Below the pieces are notes generated by a model. The model did not search any database. It saw only the letters and a list, made by a program, of their open reading frames with translations, and had not been told where the DNA came from. From assembly GCF_002443255.2 (NCBI RefSeq), contig NW_019211456.1, positions 14,964,229-15,028,228 on the forward strand: a stretch of 64,000 nucleotides of DNA, written 5' to 3'. Below are positions 24,799 through 38,123 of the stretch, piece after piece. The position numbers were made by a program, and so were the translations under genes. This DNA comes from Varroa destructor (lineage: Eukaryota > Arthropoda > Arachnida > Mesostigmata > Varroidae). How positions within the stretch are numbered: position 1 is the first letter of the stretch; each line of letters opens with the position of its first letter.

Positions 24799-26137
24799 GG
24801 CTTCGTTTCGTGCTAGAAGACAGCCATCTGATGGAACGCATAATGGCGATACCGCACATATAAGGTTATAGGTTAATAGAGACTCACAGCTGGTGCAGTA
24901 GCTATATCCTTACTGATAGCACATAGGCAGCCGGTACTGAAGACGATAGACAACGATTAAAGACCGGCGTTTTTTTTACAATATGAGGCTTCTGAAGGAA
25001 TTTATTGAAAACTGTTTCTATTGCGTTACTCTACTCTCTGCAGCCGAAGGCGAAGTGTTATAATAGGCTTGGGATGCAGGATGCAGAAAACAACTACGTT
25101 AATGGCCGTTACAAACAGCGAATCCTTTGAAATAGATAGGCTAGAATGATCCTTTGAGGCAGCTCTTAAGCTAAGTTCGCATCTGTAATTTCTCTATTTA
25201 CGATTACTCAAGGTGAATCAACAGAGAGGTATGCTAGGGGTATACTTGCCCACAGGCTGGCCATCCTAGAGGATAGGAAGCATGGACTCAGATCGACAAA
25301 ACAAGCGGGTTAAAGTCAACGTTAAATGGTCCCTTGCTTAGTCCAAAAGGTAACTGAAATATGGCGGTGAGACTGCGCGCTCTCGATTGCCGCACCAACG
25401 GTCTATAAGTTTCTTGAAGAACTCAAAACAGCGGTTTGCATTTTCTGCGAATATCTTATAGTAACAGGAGCTCGTGATGTCTATCCAAGTGCGACCAAAA
25501 AATCACTCGTCACTGCTATAGAGCTCGACCTCTCTATATTCCGACGCCAATTTCTCGCTTGGTCCCTTTTTGGCTGTAGGTAAAGATTGAATCATGCCTC
25601 GTCTATGGCGACAGTATGCTTGAAGCGAGCTTTCTATTAATTAAAGGTTCGAAAATTGCACATGCGCAGTTCCAAGTGGCTTAAAGCCGATTCGCAGGAG
25701 ACACGTTTTATAACGAGTTCCTGCTGCATTTCCAGTGTTAATGATGTAATTCCGTAACATGCGGAACAATGCCAGTTTTAATCAAGCTCTTAGACTACAA
25801 GCATACTTTCCGTGAAAAGCCTTTTCGATTGTGACGATGCCCTCTTGTCCTTCGAATGTCGCTATCTTGCTACCTCTTCGGTGGCCTTCACTTTTTAGGA
25901 CACTCCAATCTTCATTCTTGAAAAATTTACGTGCTGTGCCTTCGCTTAACATTTATTTGCCTAATGTTTTCTTATAATACCTTCAAAATTTCTACTGCAC
26001 TATGTGACCACTAGACATTGATTTTCGAGACTTCTGAACCTATTCTTCTTGGAATACCCCCGGTCAGTCACAAACTTCTGAAAGACTGGAGTAACTCCTA
26101 GTTAAATTCAAGGTCTGCTGGGTTCGCTGGTAGGAGC

Positions 26138-26140
<3 letters not shown>

Positions 26141-26201
<61 letters not shown>
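26141..26201. repeat. Long (AT)n microsatellite
   Basis: About 30 uninterrupted AT units, the longest simple repeat in the window and self-complementary. Confidence 0.97.
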
Positions 26202-26203
<2 letters not shown>

Positions 26204-26761
26204 TTACTCTTTTAAGAATGTGTCGGCATACCGAAAATACGTTCTGTTTAAATTTGGTGAGCTTAGGGTTATTGGGCGGGCCATTGCAATTGCTATTATT
26301 GCGCTCAGAAGCTTCAAGATCTCATGAAGACCCAACGAAATGCTATATGTTCAGTATCAGAGTTTATACTAAATGAAATTACCAAACGTCCCAAAACCAA
26401 CGACGTATGTAGTGTATGTTAGCAAAATATCTGTTCCAGAAGGCAAAGAAATCACTAGCCAGAACGCAGTGCGTTTAGGTCAATTCAGTGAGTCAATTGC
26501 TGCCATTGGGTTACGACTGTTGCTACTGGCGTTGCTTCGAAGCAATACTAACAATATATCGTAGCTCATAGCATAGTACCTGACACAGTTCATCTATATA
26601 AGGTAATATATACTATCGTTATCATCACGTCCATGAGGTCGTTAGTCGGAAGCTCCGCAATACAACTGAACGTTGACCTTCGAAATGGTAGAGTCAGAAC
26701 ATACGATATGATCTATATGCTTTTTAAACTCCTCGCACAGTCGATATAAAATGGGATCAGT

Positions 26762-26792
26762 AAGTTCGCCCTAAAGACGTTAGGGCGAACTT
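26762..26792. repeat. Perfect 13-bp inverted repeat with 5-base loop
   Basis: Left arm AAGTTCGCCCTAA (26762-26774), loop AGACG, right arm the exact reverse complement (26780-26792). It would form a stable hairpin in RNA or single-stranded DNA. No flanking gene explains it. Confidence 0.9.
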
Positions 26793-29700
26793 CCTAGGAG
26801 ACTTAGAGTGGGAGCAACATTTTAAACTTATTTAGTACACTAATTTCAGCTCGTAAGTTTCAAGGTCCAAGCTAAAAGAGAACTAGACGAGATAAATAAT
26901 GAGCGTTCTATATCTAGCTGTAAAAAAATACTCTGCTGCTCCTTGTCTGTTGTTGCCCCTCTCTAACAGTTCATTTGCTAATCATGTGCTACGCACTATC
27001 ATGAAGTTATCGATTTGTTGTTATCTAGAGCTGCTCGTATCGCAAAATTTCCAGTTTATGTGGTTCCAGAGATGGTGAAAAATCAGTATTTGTTTCTGTT
27101 TCTATTTTTTCGTCTTACAATAAGACCTAAGCCACTCGGGATGGCAGACACTAAAACTGAAGGTATTACTTAAAAACCAGACGTATTGAGTTCGACAAGG
27201 ACCAATCTGAGAAAAATCATCAAAGAACAATTTCGTCGTAACAGTATATATAGCATTTAAACTGTTATAATAATCTAATATAATAAAACATAAACGTAGC
27301 CCTGGCCTCGACAGTGGCATTTGTTATTATTCTGCATTTGGGTTCAATTTCTACCACGTGTTGGGTTTAACGTGTATCAAACTTCTCCTTCCACCATATG
27401 TTACTTACTCCTGAAAGCATCGCAAGCCCCATAAGGGGATGCAATAATTTCTATGTAATAGTAAATATAGGTCCAACATTCGCGCGTTCTCATGAAACCA
27501 GCGCCTCAGAAACAATTTCGCGCTGTTCGACGGCTAACATCAACATTTACTGATCAAGATAACGTCATGCATTAACACTGCGAGATAAGCTCCCGAGTGG
27601 TTTTGGCTGGTACACGTTAATGCGGTGTATCGTGTGCACGTAGTACACTGATTCTCTGTGCACACACTCACTGACAGAACCGGGAGCCCGGGTACCGGAG
27701 ACACCACGTGCGTTTGTACTGTACAAAACCTATACCAAAAAATATAAGATGCGTTCTTACTTTTATAGACAAAATGGCGGCAACTTCGCATACTTATCAT
27801 TGGGCAGGTTGCCATTTGTAGATTTAATAGTATAATAGCGACAAATACGATAGCTAGTTCAAATAGTTGGGGGTCCCGTAAATAGCCGACCAGACAGCAA
27901 CTGTAGTCAACAACTGCAAACTAGCAACAGTCAGCTGGCGTACAGGAAAGAAATCTGTTAAGCGAAAGCGAAGCTGTGGGGCTCCGTTGTTCGCGCAGCC
28001 GAAAAAGTCAGGGGTCCACCTGATACCGCCAGGCGCTTGTCGCGATTACGATAATGGCGGCCGCGGCAGTGACGCCGCGTAGACGTTGCCGTAACTGCTT
28101 TGTGCTGAAACGCAAACAACGTTACGAGGGAAACGAAGGCGGAGACCCTAACAGTTGGCCACAGACGTACATATTGCATAGTAAGCTCGTGTTGCCTTCT
28201 TGCGAACGGTGGCCGTTCGTTGCTTGACGGCTCCGGGAACCTTTTCCTGTGTGCAAGGGCCGCTGCCCCTAATAAGCATCGGTATCCGCGGGAATGTCAC
28301 ACCGAAATTCTTTGCTGTTTACATTGTGCACCTAACCGCCGAGATGTAGGTGGATGAAGTAGCGAAGGTCTGGGAAAAAAGGAGCAACATGAAGAAATTC
28401 TAGCGTCGCTTCAATATAGCCTCCCCCGCGTGAACTTTCTACTTTGTCGTAGCCTGTTTTCGCCTAGTAAATACGCAAACTGCAGTTCGTCATTGCACCA
28501 AACGCATCCTTTATTATCCTAGGCTTGACTAACGATAGCGGAAATCTCTAAAAATGCCTGAAAATCGCCGTACTGTTAAATAACTAACGCATTAAAAACG
28601 ATGTCTTTTGTTTTAGCTAAATATCGGCATCGTAAAAGACACGAATCACCAACAGATAATTTCTGGTCTTTCGGAAGGTAAAGAAATATACAAAGCAAAA
28701 ATAAACCATTTTTATGTTTAATGTAAAGCCTGACAACCAATCCAAGCGACGATCTCCTAGATTAATATATAAAATATCCCTGGAAAGACCCGAACAACCA
28801 CCGCTATAGTTGTATTAATGATAATTAGATCGCGCTGAATTTAGCTAGATTAACTCTTTGTTTTTATTTATTTAGCTAGGTATTACCAATAACAATAAAT
28901 TCTGATTGAGTTTAATAGGAAAATGGTTCCAGAGACGAAGACAAAAAAACGTTTTTATGAGTAGTATATACACCTTATTGCGAAACGACACGCTTCGAGT
29001 TTGATATACGAGTCTTAACTTCCTGACATTTACAACGTAATACGAAAATGTAATCCTTAGGGTTACAACGATGATATGCTAGCACGGTTGTTCTTGCACA
29101 ATAGCTGCAAATGAATAATAATATATACGGATATATCCCCAAGGTATAACATATGTGCATGTACCTGCATATGCAATAAACTTCGTACGACAGAACAAGC
29201 CCTCATTTGTTCGAAAAAATCGTTTTTATTTCGTGACCGCTCTCTTTTAAGAACAAGTAATATCTTCCACTATCTATATGTTATCCATCTGACCGTCATA
29301 TCTCAAAACGATAACGTTCTGTTCTCTAATTTTCGGTAATAGCCGCTATTGGCGTTCATCTTTCCATTGGCTGCCATTCGTGCTAGATATTATATTCGTC
29401 TTATCCAGTGTTCTTTGTTATTTGTAAGTCGTATTATTCCGCGTCACTTACTTGTTGATGAGGCAATCTGTAACTAGCCAAAGTATAGCCTGTTGAACAC
29501 GGAAGGAACTGAAATAAAATGAACTACTATAATTTATAGGACGCAGCAGAACATAGGACGTACGGTGCGTAGCATGCCTGGCTGGGAATCGACTGGCGCA
29601 AGCAGAGCCAGCTAATACCAGCCATAACCGGCCGTACAATCAATTAATGCTGGCCACGTTCCACCGAGATGACGTTCAGTGATTCCCCCAACCAGCAACA

Positions 29701-30204
29701 TGACCATTCATACTGCTCGTCCTACGGATCCTCAGATCCCCAGGATTATTGCTCAGATGCTCGTGGTGGCACTGTTTGTTGTAGCGATTACATTACCCCC
29801 TTCCCCCTTTGTTCTTTCACTGACTCAATGATCAATCAACAATCGACAGTGACGATGAAACCTGAGTTCACTGTTGCCAGGGGCCTAGGCCAATTCCTCT
29901 AGCATATTCTTCTATAGTCCGGCTAGCAGCGTACTCATTCCTGTCAGCTCCCTACGGCATGGATCGTTGATACTGCAGGTGCGCGCCGTTTAATCTTTTA
30001 CTGAATAGTAGTACTCTATTGATTATCTCTTTATTATGCGTGCACGCGTCTGTTAACGCGTGTTACACTCTATAAAGCAGTAGCGGTAACAGGTTAGATG
30101 ACCAAAAGTTCCTATACCTGTTGTTGATGTCGTCGTCGTTCTCGTCGTGGGGGAACGCTGTCGGTAGAAGAAAGTCGGTATTCGTTGCGACTTACACGGA
30201 CACA

Positions 30205-30207
<3 letters not shown>

Positions 30208-30235
<28 letters not shown>
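30208..30235. repeat. (AT)n microsatellite
   Basis: About 14 AT units. Confidence 0.95.
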
Positions 30236-30238
<3 letters not shown>

Positions 30239-30390
30239 CTGCTACTCACACTAATTTATTGTTGCACCGACAGGCAAAAACGCCTATTTGCCTATCCGTC
30301 GCCTCGCTAAACCTTCGGATAGGCTGCAGAAGTGGCGAAGACAGCACTTGACGGTTCCTGATCGCTAATCCCCTTCAGACAAACTCAGTG

Positions 30391-30420
30391 GCAGCGGCGG
30401 CAGTAGCAGCAGCAGCAGCA
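30391..30420. repeat. (GCG/CAG)n trinucleotide tract
   Basis: CGG-containing units followed by about five CAG units on the plus strand. Confidence 0.88.
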
Positions 30421-33400
30421 ATAGAGAAAGTTGATCTTCTTCCTCTGACCTGATACTTTAGTCGACTTTTCATCCGTGAGTATTATAGTACTTGTGACCT
30501 ATTCAGGTGTCATACCGGAGCCTTCCGCTAACACAGCTGATAAAATTGCAGGGTTGAGCACTACTACTACTAGCATCATTACAACAGTTGCTACAAGTAA
30601 AGAAAACAATAATGCTACAATTATCATGGTGATATCGTAGTGGTGGGTTATCGCTAACAGAACGGCCGATCCCACATGCAGCAGCTGGCGGCTAGCAACC
30701 TCGTGGACCCTATAGGCACAATAAGTAAAATGGTGTGCGATACTGAAAGCGAGTGATAAGAATCGATAGAGAGAAAACGGCTATGAGTGGACACCGCTAA
30801 TGACCTCAGTTCTTAATGGTAACATAAAGGCAGCACTTGAAGTTTGAATTTAAAGACAGAAAACAAATCGGGCCAAGTGTAAAAACTCTTTGTAATATAA
30901 ATCTGTGTTACTCGACGCCGCAGTGTCTACCAAACTATATCCTTGCTAAAATGGGTCTATGAGTAGCAGTAAGGGAATGTTTTATTAAATATTTAGATTC
31001 CCTTTGCACATATGGCGTTTGAAACATTATTACATTACTGGAAGATGTACGACTACGTAATGCTTAATGAATATTGAAGTTCGATGGCCTTAAATAGCAA
31101 ACCTAAGTCGAGTACGATTTCCTCCCTTCGACGACACGAAAGCATCCCCTACACTGAAGGGTGGAAGGCAACGAACAGGAACGGTACCGAATCTGTTGTT
31201 CGTAAGAGATTATTTGACTGTATAGGATGATCATCAACAACAATAGCTAACGTTATCTTGTTGGTAAGCCCTAGGTGGCGACGTGTTCACACAATTCGTA
31301 CATTTACGTAGAACGTTCACAATGCAGTAATACGTGCTTTCACAATGCCGCCTTGATGCCCCTGAAGAAAAATGCTTACGATTGCCGCCATAAACGATTC
31401 GAAACGCTTGCCAATGGCGTCCAGTACCGTCTGTTACCTGTTCATTCCCGCAACGAATGTTGACCACCATAATCGAATACTTTAAACGGTCTATACCAGC
31501 TTGGGCGATGTTCAATGCTTTTTACGACGCTAATTAGCTGTACACTAATTAACAAGGGGCGAATTGTACCACTAAATGGCAAAGCACGTCGAGATGGGTA
31601 TGACGGCGCTTGCGGCTGTAATGATAATGCTTTGACGGTGGTAGCAGTGCGTCGTGTCGAAACACCGTTGGCATCATTTCTTTCCCATTTTTCAGTTCCA
31701 AAGCGTAGCTTTAGCTAGGAAGATATAGGATTCCTTTGGACTTGTCTTTTGGCGAGCTGTCGATTGGCACCAAAATCGACTTCTCTGGTCTAGTCAGTCA
31801 GGAGTACAAATATATGTACCAAAAGATTGCCGATTTCAGCAATCACAATGCTTACAGACGCATCCCTCCTAAATAGCGACTAAAAACTCCAAAAAAAAGG
31901 CCGATGCTACTGGCGCTAATAAATATATTCGATAGACAGATGAGCTACAGCCCGTTAGAGTGCTTTAACTATTCTAAATAGTAAAAATAGTAAGCAAGAG
32001 CGGCAATTTTGATTTAATATTTACTTGCCCCGCTTGCCCGCTTTAACCGCCATTAAGTGATACGTAGTTGTCGTAAATATTATTTCACTTGACGTCAGGC
32101 CACCTCGAGGGGCTATGGTACCGGGATGGCTGATGATTCATAATGCACATATGGCACAAAAAAAATCCCTGGTTTAATCATTAAATATATTGACAGTGTC
32201 AATTAACTGTTTTTCCCTGGTACCGTGCTAGTATCGTCCTCGAACATGCATTTATCAACATTGGCAGACTGCATGATTAAGTGGGAGAGACTGCGTTGCA
32301 TTACATTTGACGTCGTCTGAGTCTCATATGGACTAATCCCAGCACTACACGTACGGCCATAAACAACTGCCTCGTATCGGGTCCCGAAGCGACCAATGCC
32401 CGCGCGCTGCTGATTCTCAAGATCTAGTAGATGCACGCCATATCGTAATAAAGCTCTAATAGTTAACTCGATTGCTTTACCTAGGTCCAGGCCGGTCTCT
32501 AGTCGTCACACAGCCTTTCGGTCTCCCATAACATCAGTATCGACCTTGACAATGCACATGTTATAATGCTTCACCATTATAACGAGTTTTGCTGCTGTAC
32601 ATATACACGATATAAACAAAAAAAAAAAGGGTGCAGGAATAGTCGAGCCCTGTTTTATGGCTCTGGTGGAAGAAAACCTTGCAGTACTTGCTGATATTGC
32701 CCGCTCCAACCGTTTAACCTTAAACCTCGTCGTCTTTTGAAAACACGTAATTTTTCAAGCTTCTTCACTACGTCCGATCGCCATAGTACCTTGTACGAGA
32801 AGTCAGATTGGTGCAACGAAAAGTGGTCGTTTTGCTAACGGAACTAATCACATGTACGTGCATACACATGCACTTATACAGCGTCGAATGGGGTTATTTA
32901 TTCTAAGAGAGGTCATAGCTTGGAGAGCCCTATGCGTCTAGTCTCTGGCCAATGGACGCACCTGAAGGTAAGTTGTAGATCAGGCTGACTTATGCGAAGC
33001 TGTCAATGAGAAACTCGCTCTCAGAAACTGGGGCATTAAGCGAACAAAAGCTGCCTATAATAATCTGATTATATACAGTCTCTGTCTGAAAACACTTTGC
33101 ACCGTTATTCTGACAGTACCAGAGGCTGGCCAGAATGGCTTTACCTATGCTGTATCTATTGCTGTTAACCTCCGTTCAAGGTCTTCCACCTTCCTGAGGA
33201 CTTCCTTCCTTTCCTGAACACAGAACTCCGCCCATTTGTCGTATCCTATACCAGCTCGAATTCGGTTACTTGGTCTCATATTGTTGTCATCTTCATCAAG
33301 CACGTCGAAATTGACGACCATTTATAGTCGTCGTGGCAGCCGCTGTAGTGCCGAACGATACGGCCAGAATGAAGGCAAACCAAGCGCGGACTGTGTGCAC

Positions 33401-36400
33401 GTAAGTCCACCAATGCAGCAGCTAGATATATAATACAATGATCACTTAAGGCAATCCATGTAACAGCGAGCTCGCCAACAGAAAATGCTACCTCCGAACG
33501 GACCCTTGTCAGCAGCCACAATGCCATTGCTCTGTCGAAAGAAATTGTACGAAGCAGTCCTTGAAAGGGCAACAAAAAAACCGAGAATAAACGAGGTTTT
33601 GCCTATAACGAAAATGCCCGCCAGCTCGCAACTTCGCGCGTTTACAGGAAACAGCTCTTTCCCTTACTACTTTATTGGAGTTAAGTAGACACCTGTTCGC
33701 GTAGAAGGAGTAGCAGATACGGCTGATTTTTGCATATACTAGTTCGGATATGAAATGAACTCCATACGATACGGACCAGGTAGGCTCAGCGTCATATTCT
33801 CAATATTTGAACGAATCGACCTCTCTGAGAAGTGTCTGCTTTTAATTTCCTGACTATGCACAGCCATTTTTTTAGAGCTACACAAGGAGCGTCAATTTTA
33901 ACCTCGTTGAGAAACGTTTGCAGGACCGTACGAGTAGCCAGATAGAAATTTAGTTAAAGGCTGTGAATGACATAAATTTATTGCGAAGCTCGCGCAGAGC
34001 TAAAAAACGAGTTCAAGAAGCTGACGCAGCTGACTGAATTCACATGGTCATGAAGCCATTGTATGTGGTTTTTATTGGCATTAAAATCCGGTAGCGACTA
34101 ATTCCCTAAATCAAATTGGTGGTTTCCAACTTAACGATATATTAACAGCTCAACAATAACAGATCTCTTTATGGTAATATCTGTCAAAAATAAGCAAATA
34201 TCGGAACGTCGGTTCCCTGATTAACCAGATTAATATAACACGTGTGGCGCATTTTCGAAAGCGTACTCTTATATGTCTAACAATGTCGAGTAGGAGACCC
34301 AAAAATCAAAGATATCGAAAGCGCTAGAATCAAAGATCTAGCACTAGCTGTTTGGGGTTATTTTAGGTATCCACATTCGGCCTTCTTCTGCCGCTAACCC
34401 TGCTTAATCGACATTCTGTTTCTCGAAGCAAACTATACTAACCTGACAATACCTCTGTTCGATCTATCTAACACTCTCATCCGTGTCTAGCCATAAATTC
34501 TACTGAATGTTGTAGATACGCGTACATTTGGTCTGACTACTTTGCATCGATGTCTAACTTGCATATGATATATGGCACTTCGCCAATCCGTAAATGTTCG
34601 CAGATGATTTTTTGCATTAAATATACGCATGCCCTAACGTCCACCTAAAATTGACCTCTAACCCATAACATGTACGCCAAGACGAGAAATGAAAAAAAAA
34701 ACGATTGTGACGAGCACCGACTACGAAATTTTCCTATCTCGCAGGCGGTTTACCCATCCAATCCTGTTGAAAACCTTCCTCTTTCACTCATTCACGCTGT
34801 CTGTCTACGTTACGTGTGTGTTCACTAGCGCCCCTTGCCGCAAACAGAATTTGCTCTTCTTTACGTCGCATCAATCGCAAACAAACTAAATGGTTCCGAA
34901 TTGGCTCGCGCTTTCCTCATTATTTCAAAGACATGGACTTCTCGCCAGCGCTAACTTTGCTGATACTGGCAGCATCGATAGCGGACTACAATTGTTATTA
35001 TTTGTGATTTTCCTTTGACACATTGCCGCTATAGGAAACGCCGCCGCTGAAGCTGTCACTAGCCGAGATTTTCACCGACACAAAGACATACCGAAACTGA
35101 ATGACGGACCTACTCAGAACCTGCTTTAAAGAGCTTGGTCTGGCCACCGTCTGGCTATGCAATTTAGTCAGACAATAAACTGTTACCGCTATTACTACAG
35201 GTCCCTCATGTCGCAGAACCGCCCCAGTCTTGCCTGCACAGCAAGACGGGCCCATATTTTAGCAAATATAAATATACGAGGGTAAACAAATCTGACACCA
35301 ACATGGCGACGGGACTAGCCCAGGTCAAATTCAAAAGGACATCGAACTCTGCGCGTTGACCATCAGCAATCGCACTATCATAGATTACTAGCGCAGAAGA
35401 GGCGCTTGCTCTAATGGTCAGATGACCAACTGGTTGTGCACAATATATGCGACATTAGGGAAAAGAAACAAAGTACGAGTAAACGCTGCTGGTGTACTGC
35501 ATAATGGCACCATCCAATCTGTCTCTTGTTCAAAAGGCCACAAGCAATACCGATCCTTTTTGGTCGGTTGTTTACGTTCTGCATCGTCTAGGAAGGAAAG
35601 CTGCTAGAGAGCTATACTAGTGGTATCAATACACGAGCAAAGAGACGAACGGCTATATACAGAGACCCGGAGTGTGTTGCGCATTGTACGCGCGTCCGCT
35701 ATACCGTTGCGGATGGTGAGTATATATTGATACGATAAAAGGCACGTCTGCGTCCATTTTTCGACTAACTTTCGTAGGGCTGTGCACAAAGCATGACAAC
35801 AGTCTCGATTTTATCAAAGTATGTATGTAGAGCTGTAGAGCTGTAGAACACGGCTGTGCTTTTCTAACAACAGCAACCTTCTTATCGTAAAATCAATACG
35901 CAACTTCCTTTGCGCGGAAACTCTTTTCGGGACCTATTCTACTGACCAGCTGGTAGCAAAAAAAAAAAACAAATAATTGAATTCGGTGCTTCGTGCAAAA
36001 AGCGTTGAGTCATCAGCTCGAAATGCTTTGAAGCCTAGTAAAGATGGAAAACATTGCGAAAAGCGCAAGATAATTATCTATGTCAATATAGTTGTATCGG
36101 CCTAATATCTACGATCAGCCACAGTTCACTCAGACTGGCTGTTATCGACGACTAGCAGTTAATTAGGCAACTGTTTGAAGGATTTTTTTTTTTCGTGCGG
36201 CATTATTTATGCTGGGAGCCACCGAAACCTACCATGGCAGAAGCAGTAGCAGTGTTCCAACGGCAACGGTCATCACTTTAGTCAAGCGTGAGATATCGCT
36301 ATCAGATCGCCTCCAAATCTTAAAGAAGAAATGCTTGTTTCCTTCCTTTCTGGTCTAACCACCTTGCTTGTCATTGTTCGAAGAATTAGAAATCCAAACA

Positions 36401-38086
36401 TTACGCAAAAGAGGGAACAAAACAGGGAAACAAAAAAGGGAAATCTCTTCCAGAATTCTGGACTGCTCCATCAGTCAATATCATGCCCTTAGCCATTGTT
36501 ATCGCCCGTCTTGTCCGAGCCACCAAGACGAAAGGAAAACCTAAGCCCCTGATGGGCTCACCGCCAACGCAACTTCACAGATTTAATATTAAGCATATAC
36601 ACACAAAGATGCCAACTTGAAAAATGTTTTAAGTTCGACGCTTGATAGTGCCGTTCAGCATTGCCTTAGATGGCTGGCTTCGACCACGAGGCGAAATGCG
36701 TTCACTACCGGTTGCGACACAAAACCTCGACGTGTCCTTAAAGCAAAGATGTTACCCACGGTGCCATTACGAGGACAATGATGCCAATCTACGTTTTAGT
36801 AATTGAGCTTGTATACCCAAAGCAGGCGAACCCTTCTTTTTTATTCTCCCTTCGCCTTCTGCGCTCGCATAGCCTGCTCCCGCTCCCTACATAGCGAACA
36901 CGAACGACGACGTAAGCGAACGACAGACCACACGGTGTTTCGTAGTGAAATACTTCCAGAAATTTCACAGATTTTATTTCATGCTTTTGATGCAAATGAA
37001 ATTGTATTTTTCTAGACTTTATGTAAGCATTACTTGTTAAAGCTAGTAAATGGAGATGACGTACTCCAGGCGTGCCAGAAGCTGCTAATTAAAATATATA
37101 CGCATAACGAGGCCGTAGTCGGTTATCGCCCGCTCTTTGCCACCGAAATAGAATGTTCGAAGGACTTTAAATGTAACTGTCTCTTGCTGGGTGGATCTGA
37201 AGGTTCACTCACTCGAAACACACTCGTATTATGGCGAACTATTGTATATTAATCTAATTTTTTTCGACCATATGTGAAGTCCACCGCATGGTCCCGTCCA
37301 CAGCCTATGGTTCTATGCAATGCGCCCTTACCTAGTTCGCTTTCTACGCTCATAAACGGTATCGGCAAGTTCTTTATAAGTTGAATTACTTAGGTCTTTT
37401 TTTCAGCTGTAGTCGAAACAATTTTAACGAATCTCTACACTACGATATATGCGCAATCGCCTGAAGTTTCACCTCAACATTTCCTCTTAAAGTTGTAGTC
37501 GTTTCCAAATTCAAATCTACTTGTGTCCGTATAAGACGGCGCATTAACCCACAGAATTATAAAAGTTACTTTTATTTACCACGAAACTGCATTACGATCA
37601 ACGAAAGCCTGACATTCGCACTTAACTCTTCGTACCGTACATTTAGCTCAGTCAGATGATGACGTCGATTTGCTTAAATGAGGGAAACGCCTTTCCTAAG
37701 TTCTGGGAACACTATGCGCGGTCACGCTCCTTTTTACTTTCTTTGAAACGGAAGAACATCCACCCTATATCATTTCCACCGTCAGGAACCTTATTCAGTC
37801 GAGTTTCGATAGGTATGCTAGGCAAGTCGAAATAATTGTTTACTGACAACGTTAAGACTGGAAGTTAAAAAGAAATTTTGAGAAGTTTCTGGAAAAACCG
37901 AAAGATTTCTGCGTATATCAAAAATAATACGTACGTTCGGTTTAAGTAGGCCGTAATCGTTCTAATATAAACTTTCTGAAAAGCTCGAACAAAATTGCAA
38001 GTCTTTTTCACCACGACGGGCCGTAGAGCCATAACTTACTAGCCACCAAGACGGACAACAGGCTACAATCTTTTCGCCCCCGCCTG

Positions 38087-38123
38087 TCTAGATTAATGGA
38101 AGACTGTGGAAGATTAATCTAGA
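38087..38123. repeat. Perfect 11-bp inverted repeat with 15-base spacer
   Basis: TCTAGATTAAT at 38087-38097 is matched by ATTAATCTAGA at 38113-38123. It is AT-rich, so the hairpin would be modest. Confidence 0.85.

Noticed and set aside
25300..26110. Possible decayed mariner/Tc1-type transposon
   Set aside because: The texture suggested mobile DNA, but I could not find a catalytic motif, terminal inverted repeats or TA duplications.
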